This document shows positions 1 to 10,533 of a stretch of DNA of 64,000 nt, piece by piece. The position numbers were made by a program, and so were the translations under genes. This DNA comes from Quillaja saponaria. Lineage: Eukaryota; Streptophyta; Magnoliopsida; Fabales; Quillajaceae. The stretch's first letter is position 1; every line of letters starts with the position of its first letter. Under the pieces are notes generated by a model. It worked only from the letters and a program-made list of their open reading frames with translations. It had not been told where the DNA came from and searched no databases. The stretch is from the NCBI GenBank assembly GCA_029379385.1, contig CM055613.1:23533652-23597651 (forward strand), written 5' to 3'.

Positions 1-1600
1 TAGCAAATTCATGTTTCAACTAGAACTCGACTACTCCGATAATCAAGCTAGATTGCGGTTGTTAATTTCCATGAAGGCTCGATTTATTCAAATCATAAGA
101 GATTCTTAGCTAGTTATTAGACAATTGACTGGGGAGTACAAGTACAACAATCCAAATTTGTTAAGTTATTATGAAACGGCTAATGCTTTACTTCAACAGT
201 TTGTCGATGTAGTAATAATGCATATACCGAGGGGAGAAAATGAAGATGCAAATAATTTAGCCCAACATACTTCTGGGTTTAAGACTGATCTTGAAGATAT
301 TATCTTTCATCTTCCCAATATCACAGTAATTGATCAGCAAACGATAGCCGATGATTAGAGATATGAGTTGATTAGATAACTGAAAAATGCATCCAGCTCT
401 GTGGACTTCAAGCTCAAATAGAAGGCTTTAAGATATGTCTTAATAGATGATGAATTATTCAAAAGAGGACATGAAGGTTTGCTCTTGAAATCCTTAGATA
501 AAGGTGAAGCTTTGAAGGTCATGGGAAATGTCTATGAGGAAATTTGTGGAACATATAGATCTGTGCCTAAAATGTGATGATTGATTCACAGGCATGGCTA
601 TTATTGGCCAACCATTATATCTGATTGTTACAAGTATGCTAAAGGGTGCGAAGCATGCTAATTACATGGCCCAATTCAGAGAGTGCCGAGGAACTTCATC
701 CTATGATTAAACCGTGGCCTTTCAGAGGTTGGGCTATGGACTTTGGTAAGATTTATCCCCCTTAATCTAAGAAGCATTCTTTTATCATTGTAGTAACAGA
801 TTATTTCACAAAATGGGTGGAAGCTTAGTTGATGGTGACTGTAAAACAAGATGATATGATTAGTTTCATTAGAAACCAAATTATCCATCGACTTGGTATT
901 CCTCAAACGATAATAGCTAATCATGGTACAGTTTTCACTTAGGATAAGGTGATTGCCTTTGCGTAAGAGTTTGGTATCAAAATTGTTCATTCAACACCAT
1001 ACTATACTCAAGCTAATGGGTAAGCAGAGGCTACTAACCGTATCCTAATTGATATGATTAAAAGATCTTTAGATGATAAGTATAAGAAATGGCATGAAGT
1101 GTTATCAGAAGTTCTTTGGGCATATAGAAATGCTAAGTGCACAACAACTGGTCTTACTCCATATCGGCTAACATATGGCCAAGATACTATGTTACCTTTA
1201 GAGATTACAGTTACGTCTTTACGGGTAGCAAAGCAAAATGGCTTGGAACCTGAGGAGTATTAGTAAGCTTTATTCATAGAGTTAGACTCAGTTCATGAAG
1301 ATCGGTTAATGGCACTTGATAATATTCAGCTTAACAAAGCTAAAGTGGCCAAGAACTACAATAAACATGTCAAGGCAAAGAGCTTTTTAGAAGGTGACCT
1401 TATTTAGATAACCATTTTACCAATTGGAACTAAAGACCCTAAGGTCGGTAAATGGTCGCCAAATTAGAAAATATTATTAGTCAAGTTATTCCAAGTAGTG
1501 CTTATTGGTTTGTTAACATGTAAGGAGAAGAATTAAGTAGAAGCATCAATAGAAAATACTTAAAGTTTTATTATTCTTCCATCTAGGAAGGGGTGCTTCA
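1..1600 (+). pseudogene. Tat-type Ty3/gypsy pol remnant: RNase H end and integrase
   Basis: This is the 3' part of a retrotransposon polyprotein whose 5' part lies left of the window. Positions 1-290 read as the C-terminal half of the second, archaeal-type RNase H typical of the Tat clade, with IRQLTGEYK near 115-145 and HIPRGENED near 220-245. The integrase zinc-binding region follows (HRHGYYWP from 587, CEAC at 647-658). In the catalytic core the first Asp is at 739-741 (WAMDF), the second is replaced by Asn at 919-921, and the Glu is at 1027-1029. The longest open stretch is 1054-1260. There are about 15 in-frame stops, most where Gln or Trp would be expected, and few frameshifts. The element cannot be autonomous. 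The clade call rests on the RNase H type and on the antisense gene downstream; family level is confident. Confidence 0.85.
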
Positions 1601-1736
1601 AAAAAAATCCTAAAAATAGCCACAAGCCAGCTACTTAGCTTGAAAAGAAAAAGCCATCTAATGCAGCTGAACAAAACTGAGTCTTCTAGCCTGGGAAAAC
1701 AAATAACAATACAAAAGTTTTTTTAGGCTAGGTTTT

Positions 1737-4576
1737 TCACTTTGGCAATGAAAGAATTATTGCCAAAGGAATGACATCTTCAATAATTGAAGGATCTGCA
1801 GTTGAAGGATCTTTAGCAGCAGGTGGTGCATTATCAACTTAGCTTAGGGGTGCAGTAGTAGGATCAGAACCAACTTCAGTTTGTACCTTCTTCGCCTCAG
1901 CTAAAATTTCTTTCAATTGAGCCTATGATTTTTCGGCTTCATATAAGCCATCTTCATTAGCATTTAGATCACTTTTCAGAAGGGTCTTCTTTTGCATCAG
2001 ATAAGCAATCTCAGAATCGAGGAAAATGTTTTTGTTGTATAAGTCGATTCTAGCATCCATGCTAGTTTTGAGCTTAACAGATACAGATTTTTGCTAAGGT
2101 TAGAGAAAAGCGATATCAGTTTGGATCCGAGCCAGCTATCTGTTCAAATCCTCCAATTTATTTGTAATCCTAGCCTCCTCAAGAAGATTTTCCTGCCCGA
2201 TCCTTCTCAACATCTTCATACTAATTTTAAAAGGTGCTATTTCTAATCTTAAGATCTGTTAGTTGCGTCAACTGAGAAGTGTTGGTTTCTTTTCGCTCTT
2301 TGTTGACTTTGTAAGTAAAGTCAAGATTCTTGAAGAGCAAGGCCATTTGGTTGAAAACTGCCTTCATAAAGGGAGACATCAAAAAAGTGTTAGTAGACAT
2401 AACCACCTTGGACATTGATAGTTTAAGGGTTTCAACTATTTTGGGATCGGAAGGAAAATCTTTCAGAAAGATTTTCAACAAATTATGGGTGCATAGAGAT
2501 AGGAGAAGTGTCTCTTATTATGGGGCTAGAAAAAGGGGTTAGAGATTTGAAATACTGGTTAAGAACTTCATCAGAGATCATAGGGGATGCAGCCTACCAA
2601 GATATATTTGGAGATGCCACTTTGAAGTTCTAGGGGTCTTGGTAGATTCAGGCGCATGAGTCTTAAGTTTCTTTTTTTTTGCAAAAGCAAAGAAAAAGAA
2701 TCAATTGGCTGAATTCATTAAGTAATTGAAATGAGATTGTTCAAACAATACCTTAGCCGAAGGCTCAGGTTCGGCTAGCAATCTTTTGTATTTTGTTGCA
2801 GGAGTAGGGACAGGTGGGGCGTGCGAAGACTGTCGAGTAAGTCTCCTAACATTTCTAGTCTCATAAAAAATCCGCAAAGTTAGAAAAATGAAAAGGAAAG
2901 AAACAGAAATTAAAGTTAATATTACTTGATTTACCTTTAGAAGAACTGCGGGTTTTGCTTTTCTTTGGGAAGGTTTTGGTAGCTGATGTTGTTGTCTTTC
3001 TCTTGGGCTCAACTATTCATCATATTGTTCATCAATCAACTTCGTCAAATAAGAGGCACCAGGAGCCGAAAAGATAAGAGATTGAACAGTCATCCACCAA
3101 TTCATGAACTCAAGTGATTCCTTAGGTGAAGTCTCAAAAAGGAAGTACTCGAATGAGTTCAGCTTCAGAGATTTATCCTTGGCTAGTTATTGCAACTGAG
3201 GTAAAAGCAGAGTTGGGTGAGTTTTGTATTTAGCCAAAGAAGTAAAGGGCAATGGAATACCCTGAGTTAACCCAAATTATCGAGCAAAGAATTAAAGGTT
3301 GTATGGTTCAATAGAGAACTTGTTGTGGAGAGCAGTAGGCTTTACCCTATGGATGAAATCTCTAGCAATTAGCATGCTGCACTAGCCAAGTACTATCTCA
3401 GAAAAGTGAGGAGAATTATCAGGATTCGTGAAGTCAACTGTAAGCCAAACAGGACCATACTCATTTTCATGATAAAGGGATAAAGGAATAAAGTAGGAGG
3501 ACTTCGAGCATGTAAACTGAAAATCTTGTTCCCCACATCAAATGCAGAGAGCTTAGTCAAGAGAATCAGCTGTAGCAAATGCCCATAGACAGTTAGATTT
3601 TCAGGTGATTGAACATTAGCTGAGAAGGCAGTGTGGAATTTTGGGAAGTAATGATGGGTCCACAATTATAGAAACCAAAATGGCCAAGATACCATTTTTA
3701 GATCTTGGTTATTTTTTAGCTGATCCATAGCTAAAAATAGGTTCTTGTACAGCAAAGAAAGTAACAAAGGGGCTAAAGCCAAAGCTTTACCAGAAGTTAT
3801 GGTCACTATGGAGTATGAAAATTCAGAAACAATGGCAATAAAACTTGTGTAGATAAAGTACTTACAAAGCCAAAACAACAAGAAAGCGTTGTGCTTGACA
3901 GCCGTCACGGGGACTTTGCTTTTGGCATTAGTGGTGAGGAAAGCCAATTATGATGAAGTGTTCTTGTTGAAGATAATGCCAAGGTTAACACCTAAAAACT
4001 CTCTAAACAGAGTGGAAAGTTCTTCCTCGTCAGCTGGCAGCTTAGTAATAGCAACGACTTTAAAGAGCACAGGACTCAACATCACAAATGGAAAAATGAA
4101 TCAATTGATGGAGGTGGACCAAAATCCAAGGAAGCCAAAGAACAGGTTAGAGTTGAGGGAGATGTCCTGTTGAGAAAAAGAAATAATGTCAAAAATTCCC
4201 CACTTCTTCCAATCCTCTCAACGAGCAGCTGAGATGCAGGAAAGCCAGGTTATGTATGCAGGGTTTTGTGAGGCTATACTCAAAAATTAAAAGGGCATTT
4301 GTAGATGAAGTACCATTCTGAGTTGATTAATAGTTGAAATCCTTTGGGAGAAATGAATCAGTGAAGAATCAGAGAGCCATCTGCAACATCAAAAGCCACT
4401 GGTCCCTTGATGAAGGAATTTGGTTGAGCATCGTATGAGACTAGGGTTTTCAGGTTCGTTGTTTCAAATGGTGACGATGGCGAATAACTGTTAGTCGATT
4501 TAGACGAACTCGAATCGACTAAGCCATCAAGGGGTGAGTAGGACTTGTTTTAGGAATCTGAAGCTGAGGAGGCCAT
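1737..4576 (-). pseudogene. Antisense plant mobile domain (PMD) gene inside the Tat element
   Basis: Read on the minus strand, a gene begins at the ATG at 4576 (MASSASDS) and runs to a stop at 1737-1739. The middle (about 4100-3680) holds the hallmark of the aminotransferase-like plant mobile domain: an aromatic block AFLLFWLCKYF followed by a Leu/Ala-rich segment (KALALAPLLLSLLYKNLF). A further block lies at 3500-3020. The C-terminal part (about 2200-1740) is charged and looks coiled-coil, ending in an Ala/Pro/acidic tail. A GT...AG-like interval near 2865-2940 may be an intron. The frame is broken by several frameshifts and stops. Antisense reading frames between pol and the 3' LTR are known in Tat elements such as Grande and Retand, and PMD domains are known in plant transposons. 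What this copy did for the element is not known. Confidence 0.7.
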
Positions 4577-4831
4577 GGAAGCATAGAGCAGAACCTAGTG
4601 AATTTGGGGTTTAGAGAAGGAAGCTTGGAGAATTTAAAAACAAGTAGAAGATGCAAGGTGAAAAGTAATTTTTCAAGTCATCCAATTATAAAGAAGACAG
4701 GTTCAGCACGAAATTTGAATTCAAGTAAGAGATTAAAGAGATTTGCATCATCCCTTAGAAAATGGAAAAGTTGGTGAACATAATTTATTAGTCATTGTAT
4801 TCATTAAGCTAACAGTGGATAATTAGAATTT

Positions 4832-4840
4832 GAAAAAGGG
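4832..4840 (+). other. Polypurine tract of the Tat element
   Basis: The nine purines GAAAAAGGG lie just before a TGATGCATCA start typical of an LTR. They would prime plus-strand synthesis during reverse transcription. The assignment rests on position and composition. Confidence 0.5.
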
Positions 4841-4843
4841 ATA

Positions 4844-5950
4844 TGATGCATCAATTTTGATATTTTGTGTACTCATACCTAAATGATACGGGGGACAAAG
4901 TGTTAACACAAAATAATATGCAAGATATGGGCTGAATTCATTTAGGCTTATTTGATGATTTTTGATCAGTTGAGTGTTAATCATCTATTGGATTAGGTAG
5001 GCTAATTGAGTTTGGGCTTAATTCAAATTATGTCAATTAGGTTCAAACCAATTTAATAGGCCACTTAGTTATTAGAATCAAGCCATATCCAGTGTTTTTA
5101 TTCAAAATTAATGAATGATAATGGCATGGTTTCAAATCCTTTTGAAATAGAGATTTTCAGTTAAGATATTAGCTAAAAAGATAGAGTTATTGGGAACAGT
5201 TCAGAGGTGAAGATAACGAGAATACCTATTCAAATTGGTGCAAATTTGATCTTTCAATGGGCCTAGACACTTATTAGGCTTATGGACTCATTGAAGGGGA
5301 ATTAGGTCAATTAGCTGACTGGAGCTATTAGATCTGCCGAGTTAGACCAAGTCAAAAGCAATTTAATACACTTAGACCACTTTCAACGTTAGTTCCTATT
5401 TTTAAAGGATTATGGTGACATGGGGCATTAGAAAGCCGTTTACTTGGATTAGCTGAGGTAGAAATTGGTTGCTGAATTTTTGGACAAGTTAGTACAGAGG
5501 CTATAACTCACTTTGGTTGTTAGCCACAATCTTAAATTAATGGATATTTGGTCATAAAGTTAAGGGAGAACGTGGCAGATAGGATTAGTGGGTTAACAAC
5601 TAATTTTTCTTGTATAAATAGGACAACAGTCATCAATTGTACGTATCCCAAAAATATCAAAAAACACAATTTATCTATTCAATACCTATTTTACATTCAG
5701 TTTTTATTGCTTTATTTATAGCATTTCTTTATATGATTTATTTATCGCTTTCCTTTATGAATTCATGCCTAATAGTTATATTTCATTTGAACTAATTTAC
5801 TAGGAGCTATCTTTAGTATCTTAGGAGCCCATTGTCTAAGAAACAGAGTTCCTTTCTTAGCCAATTGCCTAAATGTGAGAATCAAAAATTGTAAAGTTAG
5901 CCAATTCTACTCGACCGATCTCCATTGAAATATTTCGCAAATAGATAGAC
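4844..5950 (+). repeat. Probable 3' LTR of the Tat element
   Basis: The segment begins with TGATGCATCA after the polypurine tract and contains a promoter-like TATA box (GTATAAATAG, about 5613-5622), followed by an AT-rich R/U5-like stretch. The right boundary is uncertain because the partner LTR is outside the window and no target duplication could be matched. The left end is better supported than the right. Confidence 0.5.
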
Positions 5951-6050
5951 ATTGTAGTTTGGACATTTCTATTTCACCTACCATTGTGTTTTTTTTTTTT
6001 TTTTTTTTTATATCTTTTCCATCGAAGAATGACAACAAAAACTTTGCCTC

Positions 6051-6118
6051 AATTTTTATTTCATTGCTGCTAGCATATATTATCAATTTTTATTTCGTTG
6101 CTGCTAGCATATGTTATC
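6051..6118. repeat. 34-bp tandem duplication
   Basis: Two adjacent 34-base units (6051-6084 and 6085-6118) share the core TTGCTGCTAGCATAT and differ at two positions. The pair lies in AT-rich spacer and has no visible function. Confidence 0.8.
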
Positions 6119-6926
6119 AAAAGTCAAAACTCACTTTGGCTCCCAAAATGGTTATAAGCTTTAAAGATTTACTAAACTATTCATAAGAAGAAAAGAAAAG
6201 GTTAATTATTCACATCTTATATTTTTGGAGTTACCAATCAACATTTTTTTTTTTTTTTTGAAAGCTTTTTGAAAGCAATCATCACTATTTCATACACAAT
6301 GAAAAATTGATTAATAAAAAAATTTCTTCCAAACTCACCTGAAGAATAAAAAATAATTTTTTTATGGTTTTGATTTTGTTCATTTTATTTTCAGATGGAT
6401 TTAGGGGAGCATTAAACTTACTGAGAAAAATAGAATGCAAATAAAAGACAAAACAAGAATCAGAATCAGAATATTTTATGTATAGGTATGCCTAGTAAAA
6501 AATGAAAAATATATGAATGCATTCATTAAAATACATGATTAAAAGTATCTCAAAACAGTAGAGTCAAAGCAAGATGAATTTAGTATATTAGTATTCCGGC
6601 ACAGGCATGCTTAGATATTGGTAAATTTTTTTATTATATTAACATTTTACATGTTTTCGTGCATGCTAGAATAAAAAATGTATAAATTTTTTTATTATCT
6701 TATTATAATGAGAGCATGTGCTTAAATAATTTTTTTATGTAAGGAGAAATATAAAATTATTTTACTATTAATTTTCTCATAGTTCTGTAATTTTATACGC
6801 TGAAAGAGATATAGATTTAAAAATTTTATACGATGATAAGGATTATGCTTGAAAATAATTTTATAATTAGTATTTTATGAAAAAAAAAAAATACAAAACT
6901 GTACATTGTTTTCTTATAATGCTTAT

Positions 6927-6974
<48 letters not shown>

Positions 6975-7116
6975 AACTTCATTTAAAATACGCAATTAAA
7001 AAGGAATAGTATTACCAAAAAGTCAAAGTTCATCACCGCATTTCAAAAAGGAAATGGAGTAATATTCTTAGGGTAAAATTGAAAGCCAAAAGTTGTGACT
7101 GGACAGCTGGTCCTTT

Positions 7117-7488
7117 TTAATTTTTATCCAACAACCAATACTGTCTTGACACCGCTCTCTCGCCTCTTGGTCGGTTGTACTTATCCAGGACCAACCTACA
7201 AAGACATTCATGCCCTCCCATGCAAAGCCAGCTATTACAAGAAAATTTAGTTACGAGCTTTGCCTTGGTTGGTGCTGACCTCTGTCCTAAATTGATGTTG
7301 TATTGTTCGGTGCGGAGTACGGACCACAGGAGAGCATCGCAGAGACCAAGATAACTTACCTTGCTGGTAGGTAATAAGTCCTCCATACCAAAAATGTGCC
7401 CACGCGCACCAAATACTGTTCCAAGTCTCTTGCTATCATCATTGTTATCAAGATAAATAACTCTTCGTGTAATTTGAAATTGGCCCAA
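7117..7488 (-). other. Isolated open frame of 123 codons, no recognised family
   Basis: A minus-strand frame of 123 codons sits in a compositional island clearly richer in GC than the AT-rich DNA on both sides. It starts MGQFQITRRV and contains a Cys-rich stretch (SWLCMGGHECLC) with no recognisable domain, signal peptide or membrane segment. No promoter or partner exon is evident. It could be a decayed retrogene, a conserved noncoding element or a chance frame; coding status is doubtful. Confidence 0.2.
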
Positions 7489-8240
7489 ACTATCTAATAT
7501 CTAATTTTCCTGAATTTCAAATTTATGACTTGTACAACTTGCTTATTTGTTATGAATATAATATAAAAATAAGGAAATTATTGACTGCACGTAATATTTT
7601 TTGCCTTTTCACTAAAATAAATAATATTTTAGAAAAATATTAGATTTAAGGATGAGATTTAAAAAATAATTTTTTTAAAAGGCTAACATTAGTGGATTTA
7701 TATTTTAAAAATCCAATTCTCATAAACTTAATTCTGCCATATGTATAATTAAATTTAACATTCTTTAATTGTAAGATAAATAAGTAAAAAATAATAATAA
7801 AATCTCTTGCTAAATATATAAATTAAAATTTGGTGGTAAGCACTAACTCAATTATTAATACTGAATTTTATTCACCACATGAGTTAACTTACTAGTGAAG
7901 TAAATTTTTTATTTTTAAATTTATGATATTAGTTAATATGTGTATGTATAAGTTATAACTTGTTTATTATAACTTTTTTTTGATAAAAAAATAATAATAA
8001 TTAGCATATGTCAGTGACACGTAGATCCACTTATAGTTTTGTTTTATTTTTTTATTTTTTCAAATTGAGATCAAGTTCTAACTTGGTTTAATGTACCAAC
8101 CTCTACATAAAAATTGTAAACAAACAGCGCGCTAATGACTTTCCACATGCCGATAGGGGAAGTAGCGAATACGCGCTCCAAGGCAGAGCGTGAACGTTGC
8201 TCTCAGTTGTTAACCTGAAAAATAAGCTTGTTTTCTAAGT

Positions 8241-8252
8241 TAAATAAATATA
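8241..8252 (+). promoter_or_regulatory. TATA-like box upstream of the conserved host gene
   Basis: The string TAAATAAATATA lies about 170 bases before the preferred start codon at 8422. If used, transcription would begin near 8270-8285. That places the upstream in-frame ATG at 8266 at or before the transcript start and favours the ATG at 8422. Confidence 0.4.
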
Positions 8253-8285
8253 CATCCAAAAAATAATGAAGAAAAAGACCCTATT

Positions 8286-8313
8286 GGCTACTGGCTACTG
8301 GCTACTGGCTACT
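8286..8313 (+). repeat. Four tandem copies of GGCTACT
   Basis: Four perfect 7-base units (8286-8292, 8293-8299, 8300-8306, 8307-8313) lie in the predicted 5' untranslated region of the following gene. A 7-base period would shift any reading frame between units, which argues that this stretch is leader rather than coding sequence. Confidence 0.9.
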
Positions 8314-8421
8314 ACTATAGTGACCAATAATGAATTCTCTCTCCCTCCTGGTAACTTAGTAAGTTGTAACACCACAAAATCACTCCTACGCATTATTTTC
8401 TCTTTCTGCACCCAAACCATC

Positions 8422-8467
8422 ATGAAGATAAAGAACAAAGGTAAAGTTCACCCTTCTCCATCTTCTC

Positions 8468-8498
<31 letters not shown>

Positions 8499-9249
8499 CA
8501 CTGCAATTCCTAATTCTTCCAATGGAGATTTCCTCACCGACGTCTTAAAACTCCTCCCAGCAGCTATTCTTGCTCTAGCATCGGTCCTTTCAATCGAAGA
8601 CCGTGAAGTTCTAGCTTATATGATGACTAGGTCCATGAAAACCACAGCGCCTTCTTCTTCCATCACCCAAACCACCAACAAGAAATCCTACAAGAAACCC
8701 GTCAATAGAAATCAGTACAGCACTCACAAGCCTCCCTTGTTTGACTGTGACTGCTTCGATTGTTACACTTGCTACTGGTTCAGGTGGGACTCTTCGCCTA
8801 ACCGTGAATTCATCCATCAAGCTATTGAGGCCTTCGAGGACCAATTGAGCAACGGTGAGAAGTCTAACAAAAATAGTACCAGAAACAAGAAGAAAGAGAG
8901 AATGGGCCGTCGTGCCGCTGTTAAACCCATCCATGTCTCGCCAAGGGAGGTTCTGGCTCTTAATACGGATGAGACTTGTGGTACTATCTCTCGGTCCCAT
9001 GAAAACCAAATGTCTCAGTCGATTTCTCCGGAGAAAGCAGCTGATGATTTTGAACTGGATGTAGAGCCAGAGGCAGACAGAGCAAAGACCGGTGAGGCGC
9101 CGCTTGAGCCGGTGGCTGAGGAGATGGAGTTAGCTGGGATATTGCAGCCGACGGCGGCGAGCAACAACAAGGGTTTTGCTAGGAAGGTGTTGCCGGACGT
9201 GTTGGGATTACTGAATTCCCGTTTGTGGAACCTTTGGAGTCCGAATTAA
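8422..9249 (+). CDS. Conserved uncharacterised plant protein (Cys-rich core, C-terminal SPN)
   Basis: This intact intronless frame encodes 275 residues from MKIKNKGKVHPSP. The same frame opens further upstream at 8266, but those 52 residues are encoded by an AT-rich leader with a 7-base repeat, while MKIKNKGKVHPSP fits the usual N-terminus of this plant family. Visible features are a Pro/Ser run at residues 12-28, a hydrophobic helix with TDVLKLLPAAILALASVLS, a Cys/aromatic cluster (DCDCFDCYTCYWFRWDSSPN), the following helix EFIHQAIEAFEDQL, a basic and then acidic linker, and a C-terminal helix ending LWNLWSPN. I recognise it as a family of uncharacterised plant proteins with Arabidopsis members and know of no assigned function. 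It is the only full-length uninterrupted gene in the window and is not TE-derived. Confidence 0.8.
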
Positions 9250-9750
9250 TAGGGACTGAAATCTTACCATAATTTTATTCCCCTTTTATTTTTCGAAGCC
9301 TAAGAATTATTTTATTTTGGATGTTGGGTATGGTCCATCTCAGGTCTCAAATTTCAATGGGACTTTTTCTTGGAAAATGAAAGGAAAGGATAGGTTCTCT
9401 TTTTATTTTAGTGGCTCCCTTATCTGTTGCATATAGAAAATCTAGCCGGTTGGAAGTCATATGCCAGTTGGAAAACTTGTTTGGATGTTTGTTTCTCAGG
9501 AAATGGAAAACACCTATTTCCTTTTTTCTTGTACAACATGCCACTGCTTAGGAACTAAATTCTCTGTAATTAGGGGGAAGATAATTTCTGTAATGGGCCA
9601 AGCTTAAGTGGTATATAGGGTATTATGGAAAGTTTCTAGTTATTTTCATCACTGTTACTCTTTATCATTAGTTTCGATGTCAATGCAACGGTGAACTATA
9701 CTCAACCAATGTGGTGAAAAATGGGTTCTAAATTGCGAAAAAGTAAGGGG
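9250..9750. other. 3' flank of the conserved host gene
   Basis: Moderately AT-rich sequence downstream of the stop codon, probably containing the 3' untranslated region. No canonical AATAAA could be fixed, and a short minus-strand frame at 9347-9544 has no coding features. Confidence 0.5.
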
Positions 9751-10290
9751 AAGTCCTATAACTCCTAATTCTTTTAAATTTCTTTTTAAGTAAGTCTTAT
9801 ATTTTATTTTGACAATTTTATGTCAATTTTATCTTCTATTTTTTTTTTTTTGGGTATTAAATTAGTAATATTAATTAAGTAGTCTAATTTGTTTAAAAAT
9901 AAATTATTTAATTTAAAAAATTAAAATTCATAATTTAATAATTATTAGAAGAATAAATCTTTTAAAATTAATAAAAATTCATCATCCCTTTAATATGTTT
10001 TTCAAACAATAAAAAAAATTATCTTCATAATTATAATTTAGATTTATATATATTTCACTTGTTTTGTTGTTACTTTTCTTAAAAATGAATCTAGATTTAT
10101 TTATTTTTAATTCTCATCATGAAAAAAAAAAATAATAATTCAAGTTAAAGTTAAAAATAATATATATTAAAAAAAAGAGGTAATGAGAACTTTTTATCAC
10201 ATTATAGAATTTTTTGGTCATTAATGATTATATAGTAATTTATTTTTGTAATAATTATTAGTTTTCTAAATTAAATAATTTTTCAATGAA
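9751..10290. mobile_element. MITE-like element, truncated copy
   Basis: The segment starts with AAGTCCTA and matches the first three quarters of the element at 13361-13943, including the shared stretch with ATTAATTAAGTAG. The right terminal arm is missing. The copy is AT-rich and has no coding capacity. Confidence 0.45.
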
Positions 10291-10533
10291 TCAAAGAGCT
10301 GATGTGATGTTTTTTCACATGTCGCCGTTAGAGGTCTAAGTGAGAATGAAATTAGAACTAGAGAACTTACGTCAGTAACCATATCTGGGTTTATGGTTAT
10401 TGTTACTGCTTTTGTTTTGGGCTAAGACATAATTATTTTATTTCTCACTAGTTATGGTAATAGGTTAAGAGAAATGAATGACTATGATATAATGAAATGA
10501 AATAAAGAGTGTATAGAACATACACATCACTTA

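Larger units (their letters stand above)
5951..8230. other. AT-rich intergenic spacer
   Basis: No recognisable gene. It holds homopolymer runs (T around 5990-6009 and 6244-6259, A at about 6934-6970) and a perfectly spaced 34-bp tandem duplication at 6051-6118. One less AT-rich island at about 7117-7488 carries an open frame on the minus strand and is listed separately. The last 130 bases before 8230 are again richer in GC and probably form the upstream region of the following gene. Confidence 0.6.

Noticed and set aside
5959..6186. 75-codon frame starting before a poly-T run
   Set aside because: It is driven by the T run (poly-Phe) and spans a 34-bp tandem duplication; no coding signal.
8266..8421. 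Upstream in-frame extension of the conserved gene (52 codons)
   Set aside because: It includes a 7-base tandem repeat and lies at the probable transcript start; the internal ATG at 8422 begins the recognisable protein.
8611..9009. 132-codon open frame antisense to the conserved gene
   Set aside because: Shadow of a real coding sequence on the other strand; no protein features of its own.
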